Shown here in pieces: positions 8,396 to 16,949 of a DNA stretch of 64,000 bases. Origin of the DNA: G965202665 sp965243835 (GTDB lineage Bacteria; Actinomycetota; Acidimicrobiia; Spongiisociales; Spongiisociaceae); contig OZ251578.1 in the NCBI GenBank assembly GCA_965243835.1, positions 434,001 through 498,000 on the forward strand, in the 5' to 3' direction. Below the pieces are notes generated by a model that was not told where the DNA came from, ran no database searches, and saw nothing but the letters and a program-made list of their open reading frames with translations. How positions within the stretch are numbered: the first letter of the stretch is position 1; each line of letters starts with the position of its first letter. A program made the position numbers and the translations under genes.

Positions 8396-9841
8396 ATCGC
8401 CGACATAGGTTTAATCGGGTTGGCCGTGATGGGCCGGAACCTGGCCTTGAACATCAACGATCGCGGCTACCGGGCGGCCGTCTACAACCGCACCGGGGCC
8501 CGCACCCGCTCCTTTCTGGAAGAGGAGGCCGCCGCCGGGATAGCGGGGGCCTATTCCCTAGAGGAGTTGGTCGGGATGCTGTCCGCCCCCCGCCGGGTGA
8601 TGCTGATGGTGCAAGCCGGGCGGGCCGTGGATCAGACCATCGCCGCCCTGCTTCCCCTGCTGGAGGAGGGCGATATCATCATCGACGGGGGCAACTCCCA
8701 CTTCGCCGACACCATCCGTCGCACCCGGGAGCTGTCCGGGGAGGGAATCCGGTTCGTGGGGGCCGGGGTGTCGGGCGGGGAAGAAGGAGCCCGGCACGGG
8801 CCGTCCATAATGCCCGGCGGGGACGAGCGGGCCTGGCCTTATGTGCGGGACGTCCTGCAAGCGGTGGCCGCCAAAGTAGCGGACGGAACCCCCTGTTGCG
8901 ACTGGGTGGGGGCGGACGGGGCAGGCCATTACGTGAAAATGGTTCACAACGGGATCGAATACGGGGATATGCAGGTGATAGCCGAGGCCTACCACCTGCT
9001 GGGAGCCGGGTTGGGGATGACCGCCCCCGAGATGGCGGAAGTGTTTCGGGAGTGGAACCGGGGGGTTCTGGACTCGTTCCTGATCGAAATAACCGCCGAC
9101 ATTCTGGATTTCACCGACCGGGACGGGGAGCGCACCCTGGATATGATCCTGGACGCGGCCGGGCAGAAAGGGACCGGCAAGTGGACCGCCGTCTCGTCCT
9201 TGGAGTTGGGGAGTCCGGTTACCCTGGTGGCGGAGGCGGTGTATGCCCGGATCGTTTCCTCATTGCGGGACGAGCGGCGGGAAGCGGCCCGCATCCTGGG
9301 GGAGGGGCCGGCGGGCGGAGAGCGGTCGGGGGCGGGGCGGGAACTGATCCCCGCCGTGCGCGACGCCCTGTACGCCTCCAAGATCGTTTCCTACGCCCAG
9401 GGGTTCATGCTGTTGCGGGCGGCGGCGGACGAATACGGGTGGGAGCTGGATTACGGCCGGATCGCCCAGTTGTGGAGGGAAGGGTGCATCATCCGGGCCG
9501 CCTTCCTGGACGACATCACCGCCGCCTTTCGCCGTCGGCCCGACCTGCCCAGCCTGCTGTTGGACGATTTCTTCGCGGAGGCGGTGCGCCGGGCGGAGGC
9601 CGGTTGGCGGCAGGTGGTGGGGGAGGCGGTGCGGTTGGGGATTCCGGCCCCCGCCTACAGTTCGGCTTTGGCTTTCTACGACGGCTATCGCAACCGGCGC
9701 CTGCCCGCCAACCTGATTCAAGCCCAGCGGGACTATTTCGGCGCCCACACCTACGAACGGGTGGACCGTCCCCGGGGGGAGTTTCACCACACCGACTGGA
9801 CGGGCGGCGGCGCAACCCCCGCCGGTTCCGGTTCAGATTGA
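8396..9841 (+). CDS. gnd: 6-phosphogluconate dehydrogenase, decarboxylating; start codon non-canonical or damaged
   Basis: Oxidises 6-phosphogluconate to ribulose-5-phosphate and CO2 with NADP in the pentose phosphate pathway. Visible are the Rossmann motif IGLIGLAVMGRNLALNI, the substrate loop DGGNSHFADT, FVGAGVSGGEEGARHGPS, the catalytic HYVKMVHNGIEYGDMQ and GQKGTGKWT. The usual N-terminus (DIGLIGLAVMG) is only read if translation begins upstream of 8420, yet between the stop at 8363 and TTG 8420 there is no ATG, GTG or TTG in frame. A GGGGAGG site at 8384-8390 points to ATC at 8396; the ATG at 8391 is in another frame and stops within six codons. Either a rare ATC start or a small indel is likely. 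Confidence 0.9.
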   Translation: MADIGLIGLAVMGRNLALNINDRGYRAAVYNRTGARTRSFLEEEAAAGIAGAYSLEELVGMLSAPRRVMLMVQAGRAVDQTIAALLPLLEEGDIIIDGGNSHFADTIRRTRELSGEGIRFVGAGVSGGEEGARHGPSIMPGGDERAWPYVRDVLQAVAAKVADGTPCCDWVGADGAGHYVKMVHNGIEYGDMQVIAEAYHLLGAGLGMTAPEMAEVFREWNRGVLDSFLIEITADILDFTDRDGERTLDMILDAAGQKGTGKWTAVSSLELGSPVTLVAEAVYARIVSSLRDERREAARILGEGPAGGERSGAGRELIPAVRDALYASKIVSYAQGFMLLRAAADEYGWELDYGRIAQLWREGCIIRAAFLDDITAAFRRRPDLPSLLLDDFFAEAVRRAEAGWRQVVGEAVRLGIPAPAYSSALAFYDGYRNRRLPANLIQAQRDYFGAHTYERVDRPRGEFHHTDWTGGGATPAGSGSD

Positions 9842-9845
9842 CGGC

Positions 9846-9884
9846 GCCCCGGGCTGTACGCGCCCGGGGCCGACTATTTTGTTT
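9846..9884 (+). terminator. Intrinsic terminator after gnd
   Basis: A perfect 9-bp stem, GCCCCGGGC at 9846-9854 and GCCCGGGGC at 9862-9870, with a 7-base loop, is followed by the T-rich run ACTATTTTGTTT. It lies directly after the gnd stop codon and before a convergent gene, the expected place for transcription to end. Confidence 0.75.
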
Positions 9885-9907
9885 GCGTAATTTGGCAGGG
9901 GGGTGGA

Positions 9908-10393
9908 TCAGGCCGCGGTGGGGTTGTCTTGGCGGGATGCGCCGAGTTCCATGTTCAGTGCGCCTTCGATGTGGGAGGTGCGCTGTTCGTAGTGGCCTAC
10001 CCGTTTTTCCAGAGTGTCCACTTTGTCTCCTACCACTTGGACTTCCTCGCGCAGTCGGGTTTCCGTTTTGTCGATCTGGCCCGTCAGTTCGGTCCTGGTG
10101 GTTTGGATTTCGCCGCGCAGTCGGGTTTCCGTTTTGTCGATCTGGCCCGTCAGTTCGGTCCTGGTGGTTTGGATCTCTCCCCGGAGTCGGGTTTCCGCTT
10201 TGTCGACCCGGTCCGCCGTTTTGTCGATCCGGCCCGCCAGCTCGGCCCTAGTGGTTTGGTTTTCCTTGCGCAGGGCGGCCATCTCGGCCCGGTGGTCGGC
10301 GGATGCCTTGTCTATCTTGCGTTCCAGGCGCCAGCCCACGCCGAGGATGATCGTGAACATCGCGATCATGGCGGTGATTTCCATGGTTTTCAT
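9908..10393 (-). CDS. Small membrane-anchored coiled-coil protein, copy A
   Basis: A 161-residue protein not matched to a named family. One N-terminal transmembrane segment (MEITAMIAMFTIILGVGW) is followed by a basic RLERKIDK and a long helical coiled coil with Thr/Asp/Lys/Glu heptads. A 22-residue unit (core TRTELTGQIDKTETRLRGEI) is repeated in tandem, encoded by near-identical 66-bp DNA repeats. It ends in a short polar tail. Copy B at 10702-11133 has the same start, anchor and tail but one fewer 22-residue unit. Such proteins may act as membrane-tethered spacers or oligomerising factors; function unknown. Confidence 0.75.
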   Translation of the reverse strand: MKTMEITAMIAMFTIILGVGWRLERKIDKASADHRAEMAALRKENQTTRAELAGRIDKTADRVDKAETRLRGEIQTTRTELTGQIDKTETRLRGEIQTTRTELTGQIDKTETRLREEVQVVGDKVDTLEKRVGHYEQRTSHIEGALNMELGASRQDNPTAA

Positions 10394-10462
10394 CCTACTC
10401 TTTCTGCGGGCCGTTGGGTTGCGTTCGGGCGGACGGGCCTGCGGGCATCCGCCTACTTATCC

Positions 10463-10490
10463 AATATATGAATTTTCCGGCGAAATTCAA
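10463..10490 (-). promoter_or_regulatory. Promoter of coiled-coil copy A (sigma70-like)
   Basis: On the minus strand TTGAAT (10485-10490) and TATATT (10463-10468) are 16 bp apart, in an AT-rich patch of an otherwise GC-rich region, about 70 bp upstream of the start codon. A 6-bp inverted repeat GAATTT-N7-AAATTC overlaps the spacer and could be an operator. The same sequence recurs exactly 740 bp downstream for copy B. Confidence 0.55.
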
Positions 10491-10577
10491 GGGGGTTTTT
10501 TCGCGACCTGCTCCGGACGGCGAAAGGCCTGGTCAACCCCCCTTTTCGGCGGACGGTGCCTGCTCCGGCGGTATGTT

Positions 10578-10652
10578 TCAGGGGCCGGCGGGGTCCTGCG
10601 GTTGAACGGTCCGGGCGCGGTGGTCCCGGTCGGCCGTCATTGTCCGCAGGTC
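10578..10652 (-). pseudogene. C-terminal remnant of the third coiled-coil paralogue
   Basis: The stretch matches the last part of the gene at 11320-11559 (stop codon, then the coding sequence for an RIMTADRDRRARTVQPQ-like tail) with a few substitutions, but its 5-prime part is absent. It was evidently carried along when the neighbouring unit was duplicated. Confidence 0.65.
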
Positions 10653-10701
10653 TTACCGCCGTTTGGTTGCGCCTCCCGCCTGCCCGGGGCCGGCGCGGTT
10701 G

Positions 10702-11133
10702 TTAGTTGCGGATCGGGTGCGAGGTTGGGTCGTCCACGGGCGACGCGCCGAATTCCAGGTTCAGCGCGCCTTCGATGCGGGAGGTGCGCTGTTCGTAGTG
10801 GCCTACCCGTTTTTCCAGAGTTTCCACTTTGTCTCCCACCACCTGGATTTCCTCGCGCAGTCGGGTTTCCGTTTTGTCGATCTGGCCCGTCAGTTCGGTC
10901 CTGGTGGTTTGGATCTCTCCCCGGAGTCGGATTTCCGCTTTGTCGATCCGGTCCGTCGTTTTGTCGATCCGGTCCGCCGTTTTGTCGATCCGGTCCGCCA
11001 GTTCGGTCCTGGTGGCCTGGAGCTCGGCCCGGTGGTCGGCGGATGCCTTGTCTATCTTGCGTTCCAGGCGCCAGCCCACGCCGAGGATGATCGTGAACAT
11101 CGCGATCATGGCGGTGATTTCCATGGTTTTCAT
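10702..11133 (-). CDS. Small membrane-anchored coiled-coil protein, copy B
   Basis: A 143-residue paralogue of the gene at 9908-10393 with an identical first 37 residues: the transmembrane anchor, then RLERKIDKASADHRAE. The coiled coil contains repeated RIDKTADRIDK-type heptads and one TRTELTGQIDKTETRLR unit, then VGDKVETLEKRVGHYEQRTS shared with copy A. The C-terminal tail differs (ends HPIRN). It has its own copy of the promoter at 11203-11230. Function unknown; the two proteins could hetero-oligomerise through the coiled coil. Confidence 0.75.
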   Translation of the reverse strand: MKTMEITAMIAMFTIILGVGWRLERKIDKASADHRAELQATRTELADRIDKTADRIDKTTDRIDKAEIRLRGEIQTTRTELTGQIDKTETRLREEIQVVGDKVETLEKRVGHYEQRTSRIEGALNLEFGASPVDDPTSHPIRN

Positions 11134-11319
11134 CCTACTCTTTCTGCGGGCCGTTGGGTTGCGTTCGGGCGGACGGGCCTGCGGGCATCCGCCTACTTAT
11201 CCAATATATGAATTTTCCGGCGAAATTCAAGGGGGTTTTTTCGCGACCTGCTCCGGACGGCGAAAAGCCTGGTCAACCCCCCCCTTTTCGGCGGACGGCG
11301 CCTGCTCCGGCGGTATGTT

Positions 11320-11559
11320 TCAGGGGCCGGCGGAGGCCTGCGGTTGAACGGTCCGGGCGCGGCGGTCCCGGTCGGCCGTCATTATCCGCAGGTCGGTCGC
11401 GAGGCTGGCTTCCATGGTTTCGAGGCTGGCTGTGATATCGGCTTTCATGGCCCGGAGGTCGGCTTTGTAGTCGGCGGCCGCCTTGTCTATCTTGCGTTCG
11501 AGGCGCCGGGGCCCGCCGATGATGGCGGCTAATAGCGCTATTGCGAGGGCTGTTTCCAT
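11320..11559 (-). CDS. Short coiled-coil membrane protein, third paralogue
   Basis: A 79-residue protein from ATG 11559: an N-terminal hydrophobic helix (METALAIALLAAIIGG), then RRLERKIDKAAADYKADL, clearly related to the two larger neighbours, then a short helical region and a polar tail. The longer frame starting at 11616 would put charged residues before the membrane helix and is less likely. No domain is recognised. It may be the ancestral short form from which the larger coiled-coil copies expanded; that is inference. Confidence 0.6.
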   Translation of the reverse strand: METALAIALLAAIIGGPRRLERKIDKAAADYKADLRAMKADITASLETMEASLATDLRIMTADRDRRARTVQPQASAGP

Positions 11560-11619
11560 GCCCTCGCCACTGCCAGTCTTACTGCCGTCTGGTTTCCTTG
11601 GAGGGTGAAAAGGCACTGG

Positions 11620-12597
11620 TCAGGAGGGGTTTTTCGGGGCGGGGCTGATTTCCAGCAAGGTGGTTTCCCCGACTGCGGTCGCCCGCACCTCGCCCGTAGC
11701 CGGGATGAGAACGGTCCCTCCGGCGGGCAGGTCCCGGGCCGGTCCCCCGGGGTGTTCCAGCCGCACTCGGCCCCGCACCGCGGCCAGGATGCGCAACTCC
11801 CCGTCCTCCTCCAGACGGAACGTTCCGTCCCGGCGGCGGCGCTCCCTGATCCGGTAGTGGGGACAGTCCGCCAGCAGGCGCTCCCCATAAGACTCCATCG
11901 GTTCCCGGTAGTCCCCTCTCGGCGGATCGGGTCGCAAAGCCCGCAGGGCTTGCTCGATATGCAACGGGCGGCGGGGGCGTTCGTATTCTTCGGTCCAGTC
12001 GTAGAGGCGCAGGGTGACATCGCCCGGAGTTTGCACCTCGGCCGCCATCACCCCCGCCCCCAAAGCGTGGATGGTCCCCCCCGGCAGATGGTGGAAATCC
12101 CCGGGTCGGGCGGGATAAGCCCGCAACAGTTCCACGATGCGGGGGGTTCCGGCGGCCGCCCGCACCTCGGCTGCGGAGACCCCCTCCCGCAACCCCCGGT
12201 AGATGACCGCCCCCGCCGCGGCTTCCATCACGTACCAGGATTCGGTTTTGGGGGTCAGGCCCGGATCCCGGGCGGCGCCGGCCCGGTCGGGATGCACTTG
12301 CACCGACAGGGACTCCCCGGCGTCCAAAAATTTGAACAGCAACGGAAATGCGGAGTGCGAACCCGTCAGATCCTCCCCCAACTCCCCGGTCAGCCCGGTC
12401 AGGGTTCGTCCGTGATAGGGTCCGCCTTCCACTACGCTCGGTCCGCGGCCCGCGGAGGACAGCGGGGTTATCTCCCACGATTCCCCGAACCGCCCGGCGG
12501 CGGGCAATGTCTTGCCCAGGGCGGACAGGCGCCTGCCTCCCCACGGTTTGGGGATTAAAATCGGCCTGAAGACCAGCGGCGGAATCGGCGCCGTCAT
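11620..12597 (-). CDS. manA: Mannose-6-phosphate isomerase, class I (cupin)
   Basis: Interconverts fructose-6-phosphate and mannose-6-phosphate, supplying GDP-mannose for glycans. The 325-residue zinc metalloenzyme shows PKPWGGRRL near the start, FKFLDAGESLSVQVHPD (metal-binding His), the ESWYVM glutamate and the second His in GGTIHALGAGV, then YDW and a C-terminal cupin with a DLPAGGTVLIPA segment. The start at ATG 12597 follows from homology; the upstream extension runs into the divergent pepN promoter region. pepN begins 50 bp away on the other strand. Confidence 0.9.
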   Translation of the reverse strand: MTAPIPPLVFRPILIPKPWGGRRLSALGKTLPAAGRFGESWEITPLSSAGRGPSVVEGGPYHGRTLTGLTGELGEDLTGSHSAFPLLFKFLDAGESLSVQVHPDRAGAARDPGLTPKTESWYVMEAAAGAVIYRGLREGVSAAEVRAAAGTPRIVELLRAYPARPGDFHHLPGGTIHALGAGVMAAEVQTPGDVTLRLYDWTEEYERPRRPLHIEQALRALRPDPPRGDYREPMESYGERLLADCPHYRIRERRRRDGTFRLEEDGELRILAAVRGRVRLEHPGGPARDLPAGGTVLIPATGEVRATAVGETTLLEISPAPKNPS

Positions 12598-12646
12598 CCC
12601 GCCATCGTACCGCCCGCCCGGCAATACCGGAAACGCAAGGAGAGTT

Positions 12647-15268
12647 ATGACCGACGACCAATCCCACCGGCTTCCCCGCACCGTGACACCGCGCCATTAC
12701 CGGCTCCGGTTGGAGCCGAACCTGACGGAAGCCGTCTTTTCCGGGTCGGCGGAAATAGCGGTGGAGGTGCGGGAGCGCACCGACCGCCTGGTTGTGAACG
12801 CCGTCGACTTGGAGATAGACAGCGCGTATCTGCGACCGTCCGGGGGCGGCGACCGGATACCGGCGGAGGTGGAATACGATGAGCGGGCGCAACGGGCGCA
12901 TCTGCTCCTCCGCCGGCCGGCGGAGCCCGGCCTCTGGGAGCTGACGTGCCGGTTCACCGGCGTCCTCAACGACCAGTTGCGCGGTTTCTACCGCTCCACT
13001 TTCACCGACGACGCCGGGACGGAGCAGGTGATCGCCACCACCCAGTTTGAAGCCACCGACGCCCGGCGGGCATTCCCCTGCTGGGACGAGCCGGACTTCA
13101 AAGCCTCCTTCGGGGCGACCCTGGTGATACCGGAGGGTTTGACGGCCGTTTCCAACGAGGCCGAAACCGGGCGCCGTTCGCTGGGGGACGGGCGGGTGGA
13201 AATCACCTTCGCCGACACCATCCCCATTTCCACCTACCTGGTCGCTTTCGCAGTGGGGCCCCTCGCCGCCACCGACCCGGTGGATGTGGACGGGGTTCCG
13301 TTGCGCGTCATCGTCCCGCAAGGCAAAGAGGGACTGACCGAATACGCCCTGCGGTGCGGGGAGTTCTGCCTGCGTTACCTGACCGAGTACTACGGGATTC
13401 CCTATCCGGGCGGGAAGTTGGATCTGGTGGCCATCCCCGACTTTGCGTTCGGAGCGATGGAGAACCTGGGGTGCGTCACCTTTCGGGAGACCGCCCTGCT
13501 GGTGGACGAGGCTTCCGCCACCACCGCCGAGCTGATGCGGGTGCTGGACGTGATCGCCCACGAGTTGGCCCATATGTGGTTCGGGGACCTGGTGACGATG
13601 AAATGGTGGGACGGGATTTGGCTGAACGAAGCCTTCGCCACTTTTATGGAAATGAAAGCCACCGACGCCTGCCGTCCGGACTGGAACCGGTGGCTGGAGT
13701 TCGCGGCCGCGGAACGCCCCTGGGCGTTGCAGGTCGATGACCTGGCCTGCTCCCGGCCGGTGGAGTTTGCGGTGCGCATGCCGGAAGAGGCGAACGCCAT
13801 GTTCGACGCCATCACCTACGGGAAAGGCTCGGCGACGCTGTGGATGCTGGAGCAGTTCATCGGCGAGGAGGCTTTCCGGGAGGGGGTGGGCGACTACCTG
13901 CGGGCCCACGCCTACGGCAACACCGAAACCAGCGACCTGTGGGAAGCCCTGAACCGGGCCTACGCCCGGCGGGAGGGGAGCGCCGGCCCGGCCGAGGAAT
14001 ATTCGGTGGGGGAGATAATGGACGATTGGATTCTGCAGGCGGGCCTGCCCCGGCTGACGGCGACCGCGGACGGGCCGGTTTTGTCCCTGGCCGCGTCCCG
14101 TCATTTGCTCATCCCCGACCCCGCGGACCGCACCCGGTGGAAAATCCCGGTTGCGATCCGGGGGCGGGCCGGGGGCGAGCCGTTTGCGGTGCGGACGCTG
14201 GCGGAGGGCGAGACGGCGCAAGTGGAGTTGGACGGCCCGCTGGAATGGGCGATGGCCAACGCCGGCGGATACGGTTTCTACCGGGTGAACTACGACCGGA
14301 CGCTGGCGGAGGCCCTGGCGGAGCGGCTGGACGAATTAAGCCCGGTGGAAAGGTTCGTCTTGGCGGACGACGCCTGGTCGCTGACGGAGTCCGGTCAGGC
14401 GGGGGCGGAATCTTTTCTGGAACTGGCCGGTTTTTACCGGGAGGAAACGGAACCGGCGGTGTGGGGGGCGGTTTTGGGCGGGGTGGGCATGGTGGGGCGT
14501 CATCTGGTCGCCGACCCGGTGCGTACCGACTTCGAGGCGTGGACGGTCCGGTTGCTGGGTCCGGTTGCGGAGCGGCTGGGGTGGGAGCCGGGCGCCGGGG
14601 AATCCGACAACATGCGCCGCCTGCGGGGGAAGATGATCGAAGGACTGGGGCGGACGGCCAACCACCCGCCGACGGTGGAGCGGGCCCGGGAGCTCTATGA
14701 AAGGTGGTCGGCGCGCCCCGGGGAAGTGGACCCGGAGACGGCGGACGCCGCCCTGCGGGTGACCGCCGTCCATGCCAATTCCGATGATTACGATGAGTTT
14801 CTGGAACGGCATTTGGATGCGGCGGACCCGCAGTTGGAGCAAAAATACCTGCGGGCTTTGACCTCCTGCGACCGCCCGGAGGCCGTGGACCGCACCTGGG
14901 ACCTGCTGACGGACGGGACGGTGCGCGGTCAGGACGCCTCCTGGGTGATAGGGGCCCTGTTCGCCAACCGCCGTTCCGGCCCTTACGCCTGGGAGCGGTT
15001 CGCCGGGGAGTGGCCGGAGATGTCCGCTTCGGTTCCCCCCATGACCCATTCCCGGATGTTGTCCGGCTTGACCGCCCTTTCCCAACCGGAGTTGGCGGCC
15101 CGGATCAAAGAGTTCTTCGCCGAACACCCTTTGCCGCACGCCGTCGCCTCGTTGTCCCAGAACCTGGAGCGCCTTACGGCCCTGGTGGCCATGCGGGAGC
15201 GGGAGACGGCCTCCGTGACCGCCTATCTGACCGGGGGCCGGGGTTCGCCGTCCGCCGCGCCCGCATAG
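12647..15268 (+). CDS. pepN: Aminopeptidase N, M1 zinc metallopeptidase
   Basis: Removes N-terminal residues from peptides in the cytoplasm. At 873 residues it matches actinobacterial PepN. The exopeptidase motif GAMEN is at residues 269-273 and the zinc motif HELAH at 305-309 with the third ligand Glu328 (in LNEAFATF), the M1 spacing HEXXH-18-E. An ERAP1-like C-terminal domain fills the remainder. The start is ATG 12647 after AAGGAGAG; longer frames upstream overlap manA. No signal peptide. Confidence 0.96.
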   Translation: MTDDQSHRLPRTVTPRHYRLRLEPNLTEAVFSGSAEIAVEVRERTDRLVVNAVDLEIDSAYLRPSGGGDRIPAEVEYDERAQRAHLLLRRPAEPGLWELTCRFTGVLNDQLRGFYRSTFTDDAGTEQVIATTQFEATDARRAFPCWDEPDFKASFGATLVIPEGLTAVSNEAETGRRSLGDGRVEITFADTIPISTYLVAFAVGPLAATDPVDVDGVPLRVIVPQGKEGLTEYALRCGEFCLRYLTEYYGIPYPGGKLDLVAIPDFAFGAMENLGCVTFRETALLVDEASATTAELMRVLDVIAHELAHMWFGDLVTMKWWDGIWLNEAFATFMEMKATDACRPDWNRWLEFAAAERPWALQVDDLACSRPVEFAVRMPEEANAMFDAITYGKGSATLWMLEQFIGEEAFREGVGDYLRAHAYGNTETSDLWEALNRAYARREGSAGPAEEYSVGEIMDDWILQAGLPRLTATADGPVLSLAASRHLLIPDPADRTRWKIPVAIRGRAGGEPFAVRTLAEGETAQVELDGPLEWAMANAGGYGFYRVNYDRTLAEALAERLDELSPVERFVLADDAWSLTESGQAGAESFLELAGFYREETEPAVWGAVLGGVGMVGRHLVADPVRTDFEAWTVRLLGPVAERLGWEPGAGESDNMRRLRGKMIEGLGRTANHPPTVERARELYERWSARPGEVDPETADAALRVTAVHANSDDYDEFLERHLDAADPQLEQKYLRALTSCDRPEAVDRTWDLLTDGTVRGQDASWVIGALFANRRSGPYAWERFAGEWPEMSASVPPMTHSRMLSGLTALSQPELAARIKEFFAEHPLPHAVASLSQNLERLTALVAMRERETASVTAYLTGGRGSPSAAPA

Positions 15269-15317
15269 CCCGGCCGCGGTCGTAAAATGGAATACCCGTC
15301 GAACAGGAGGTAAGGGT

Positions 15318-15953
15318 TTGGACATTTCGTTTTGGGTGGATCCCCTCTGTCCCTGGTGCTGGATCACCCACCGGTGGGTGGCAGACGACGTAGCCCGGCA
15401 CCGCGAACTGGATATTTCCTGGGAGCCGATCAGCCTCTTCTGGAAGAACAACCCGGAGCCGGACAGCGACTACCACCGGAAGTCGTGGCGCACCCACCGC
15501 CTGTTGCGGATAATGGAGTCGGTGCGCGCCGCCGACGGCAATCGCGGCTTTTTCCGGGCCTACCGGGCCTTGGGGACCAAGACCCACTACGAGAAGGATC
15601 TGGAATTCGACCCGGCTCCGGTGTTGGAGTCGGCGGGCTTGGACCCGGCGCATGGCGCCGCCTACGAGGACGAGTCTTGGGATGCCGAAATCCGCCGCCG
15701 AATGGACATCGGGATGGAACTGGTGGGGGAGGACGTCGGCACCCCCATCATCGCCCTGGACGACTCGGAGGGGAAACGGGTGGGGATTTTCGGGCCGGTG
15801 ATCACCCGCATTCCCCAGGGAGAGGATTCTTTGCGGCTGTGGGATGCGGTGACCATGGCCGCGGCCGTCCCCGGTTTTTGGGAGTTGAAACGCACCCGGT
15901 TCGAGAAGCCCGACTTGGGCGAGCCGCCCTCTTGGGACGAGTGGCGGGAGTGA
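15318..15953 (+). CDS. Mycothiol-dependent nitroreductase, Rv2466c-like DsbA fold
   Basis: A 211-residue thioredoxin-fold protein with active site CPWC at residues 11-14 in the phrase DPLCPWCWITHRW, and the later segment VGEDVGTPII, FGPVITRIPQGE, LWDA and ELKRTRFEKP. This order matches M. tuberculosis Rv2466c, a mycothiol-dependent oxidoreductase of oxidative stress defence. There is no signal peptide, so it is cytoplasmic rather than a periplasmic DsbA. The start is TTG 15318, placed after AGGAGGT. Its stop overlaps the start of the next gene by one base, indicating co-transcription. Confidence 0.88.
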   Translation: MDISFWVDPLCPWCWITHRWVADDVARHRELDISWEPISLFWKNNPEPDSDYHRKSWRTHRLLRIMESVRAADGNRGFFRAYRALGTKTHYEKDLEFDPAPVLESAGLDPAHGAAYEDESWDAEIRRRMDIGMELVGEDVGTPIIALDDSEGKRVGIFGPVITRIPQGEDSLRLWDAVTMAAAVPGFWELKRTRFEKPDLGEPPSWDEWRE

Positions 15954-16885
15954 TGGGGTCGGACGAGCCGGATGCTCCGGTCCTCTACGAGGAACGGGAC
16001 GGCGCAGCTTTCATCACGTTGAACCGGCCGCGCCGGAAAAACGCTTTCACCGAGGCGATGGTGGAGGGGGTGGCGGAGGCGGTGGAAGCGGCCGAGGCCT
16101 CTCCGGAAGTCTCAGCCGTGGTCCTGCGGGGAGCGGGGGGAGTCTTCTCCGCCGGTTACGACCTGGGCGTTTTCACCGGGGAAGGGGGAGGGGAGGCGGA
16201 GTGGTCCGCTCCCTATGGGGCCCGCTCCCCGACCCCGCGGGAGGGGGCGTGGGATCCGGTGGCCGACTACCGGTTTATGAACCGGAACGTGCAGCGGTTT
16301 ATGAAAATATGGGAGTGCCCCAAGCCGGTGCTGGGGGAAATCACCGGTTGGGCGGTGGGGGGAGCCACCGACCTGGTCCTGTGTTGCGACCTGTTGTTTA
16401 TGGCCTCCGACGCCCATATCGGCTACGCGCCCAGCCGGATTTTCGGTTTGCCCACCACCATGCTCTGGGTATACCGGCTCGGTTTGGAGCACGCCAAACA
16501 GTTTTTGCTCACCGGGCGGGCCATCGACGCGGCCACCGCCCACCGCATCGGGCTGGTGTCGCAGGTGTGCCGCCCGGATGAAATCTCGGCCGTGGTGGTG
16601 GAGGAGGCCCGGCGGTTCCGCCATATTCCGGCCAACCAGTCGGCGTTCAACAAGATGCTGATCAACCAGGCCTTCGAGAATATGGGCCTGCGCACCACGC
16701 AGATGCTGGGAACTTTTTTCGACGGGATGGCCCGGCACACCGAAGAGGCCCGCCGGTGGGTAGAATCCTTTGCGGAAAGAGGCTTCCGTCAAGCAGTTCG
16801 GGAGCGCGACGCGCCGTGGGGGGATTACGGGGCCGCCCCCTCCCCGCCCGCCGGGCCGACGGAAGACGACCCTCCCGCCCGGTGA
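15953..16885 (+). CDS. Enoyl-CoA hydratase/isomerase family protein
   Basis: A crotonase-fold protein of 310 residues. Visible are FITLNRPRRKNAFTEAM, the first oxyanion-hole segment GAGGVFSAGYDLGVF, and the second one as ITGWAVGGATDLVLCCDL, followed by APSRIFGLPTTM. The hydratase glutamates are not obvious, so it could act as hydratase, isomerase or another CoA-thioester enzyme. A roughly 40-residue insertion (ADYRFMNRNVQRFMKIWE) sits between the two loops. The C-terminal tail is Pro/Asp-rich. It overlaps the preceding reductase by one base (TGATG), so translation is probably coupled. Confidence 0.85.
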   Translation: MGSDEPDAPVLYEERDGAAFITLNRPRRKNAFTEAMVEGVAEAVEAAEASPEVSAVVLRGAGGVFSAGYDLGVFTGEGGGEAEWSAPYGARSPTPREGAWDPVADYRFMNRNVQRFMKIWECPKPVLGEITGWAVGGATDLVLCCDLLFMASDAHIGYAPSRIFGLPTTMLWVYRLGLEHAKQFLLTGRAIDAATAHRIGLVSQVCRPDEISAVVVEEARRFRHIPANQSAFNKMLINQAFENMGLRTTQMLGTFFDGMARHTEEARRWVESFAERGFRQAVRERDAPWGDYGAAPSPPAGPTEDDPPAR

Positions 16886-16949
16886 GGGGCGGTCGCCCGT
16901 CCGCCGACCCGTTACAGTTATAAGCAACCGATCCAGAGGAGATACGATA

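Larger units (their letters stand above)
9940..11400. repeat. Tandem duplication of coiled-coil gene and its upstream region
   Basis: Two direct copies lie head to tail, roughly 9940-10652 and 10742-11400. The block 10283-10525 is identical base for base to 11023-11265 (offset 740), covering the 5-prime end of the gene, its promoter and upstream sequence. Within the coding part copy A has one extra 66-bp unit. The roughly 300 bp between copies A and B (10394-10701) hold only the shared promoter region and a fragment of a third paralogue, so no further gene is seen there. Confidence 0.85.

Noticed and set aside
8420..8422. TTG 8420 as gnd start
   Set aside because: It would remove the first beta strand of the NADP-binding fold (DIGLIGL), conserved in the family.
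10060..10200. CRISPR or minisatellite in the 66-bp repeats
   Set aside because: Repeats are in frame and encode a coiled-coil heptad unit of the membrane protein.
11579..14221. 880-codon minus-strand open frame
   Set aside because: Antisense to pepN, with part of manA read in the wrong frame; PepN motifs and start site are complete on the other strand.
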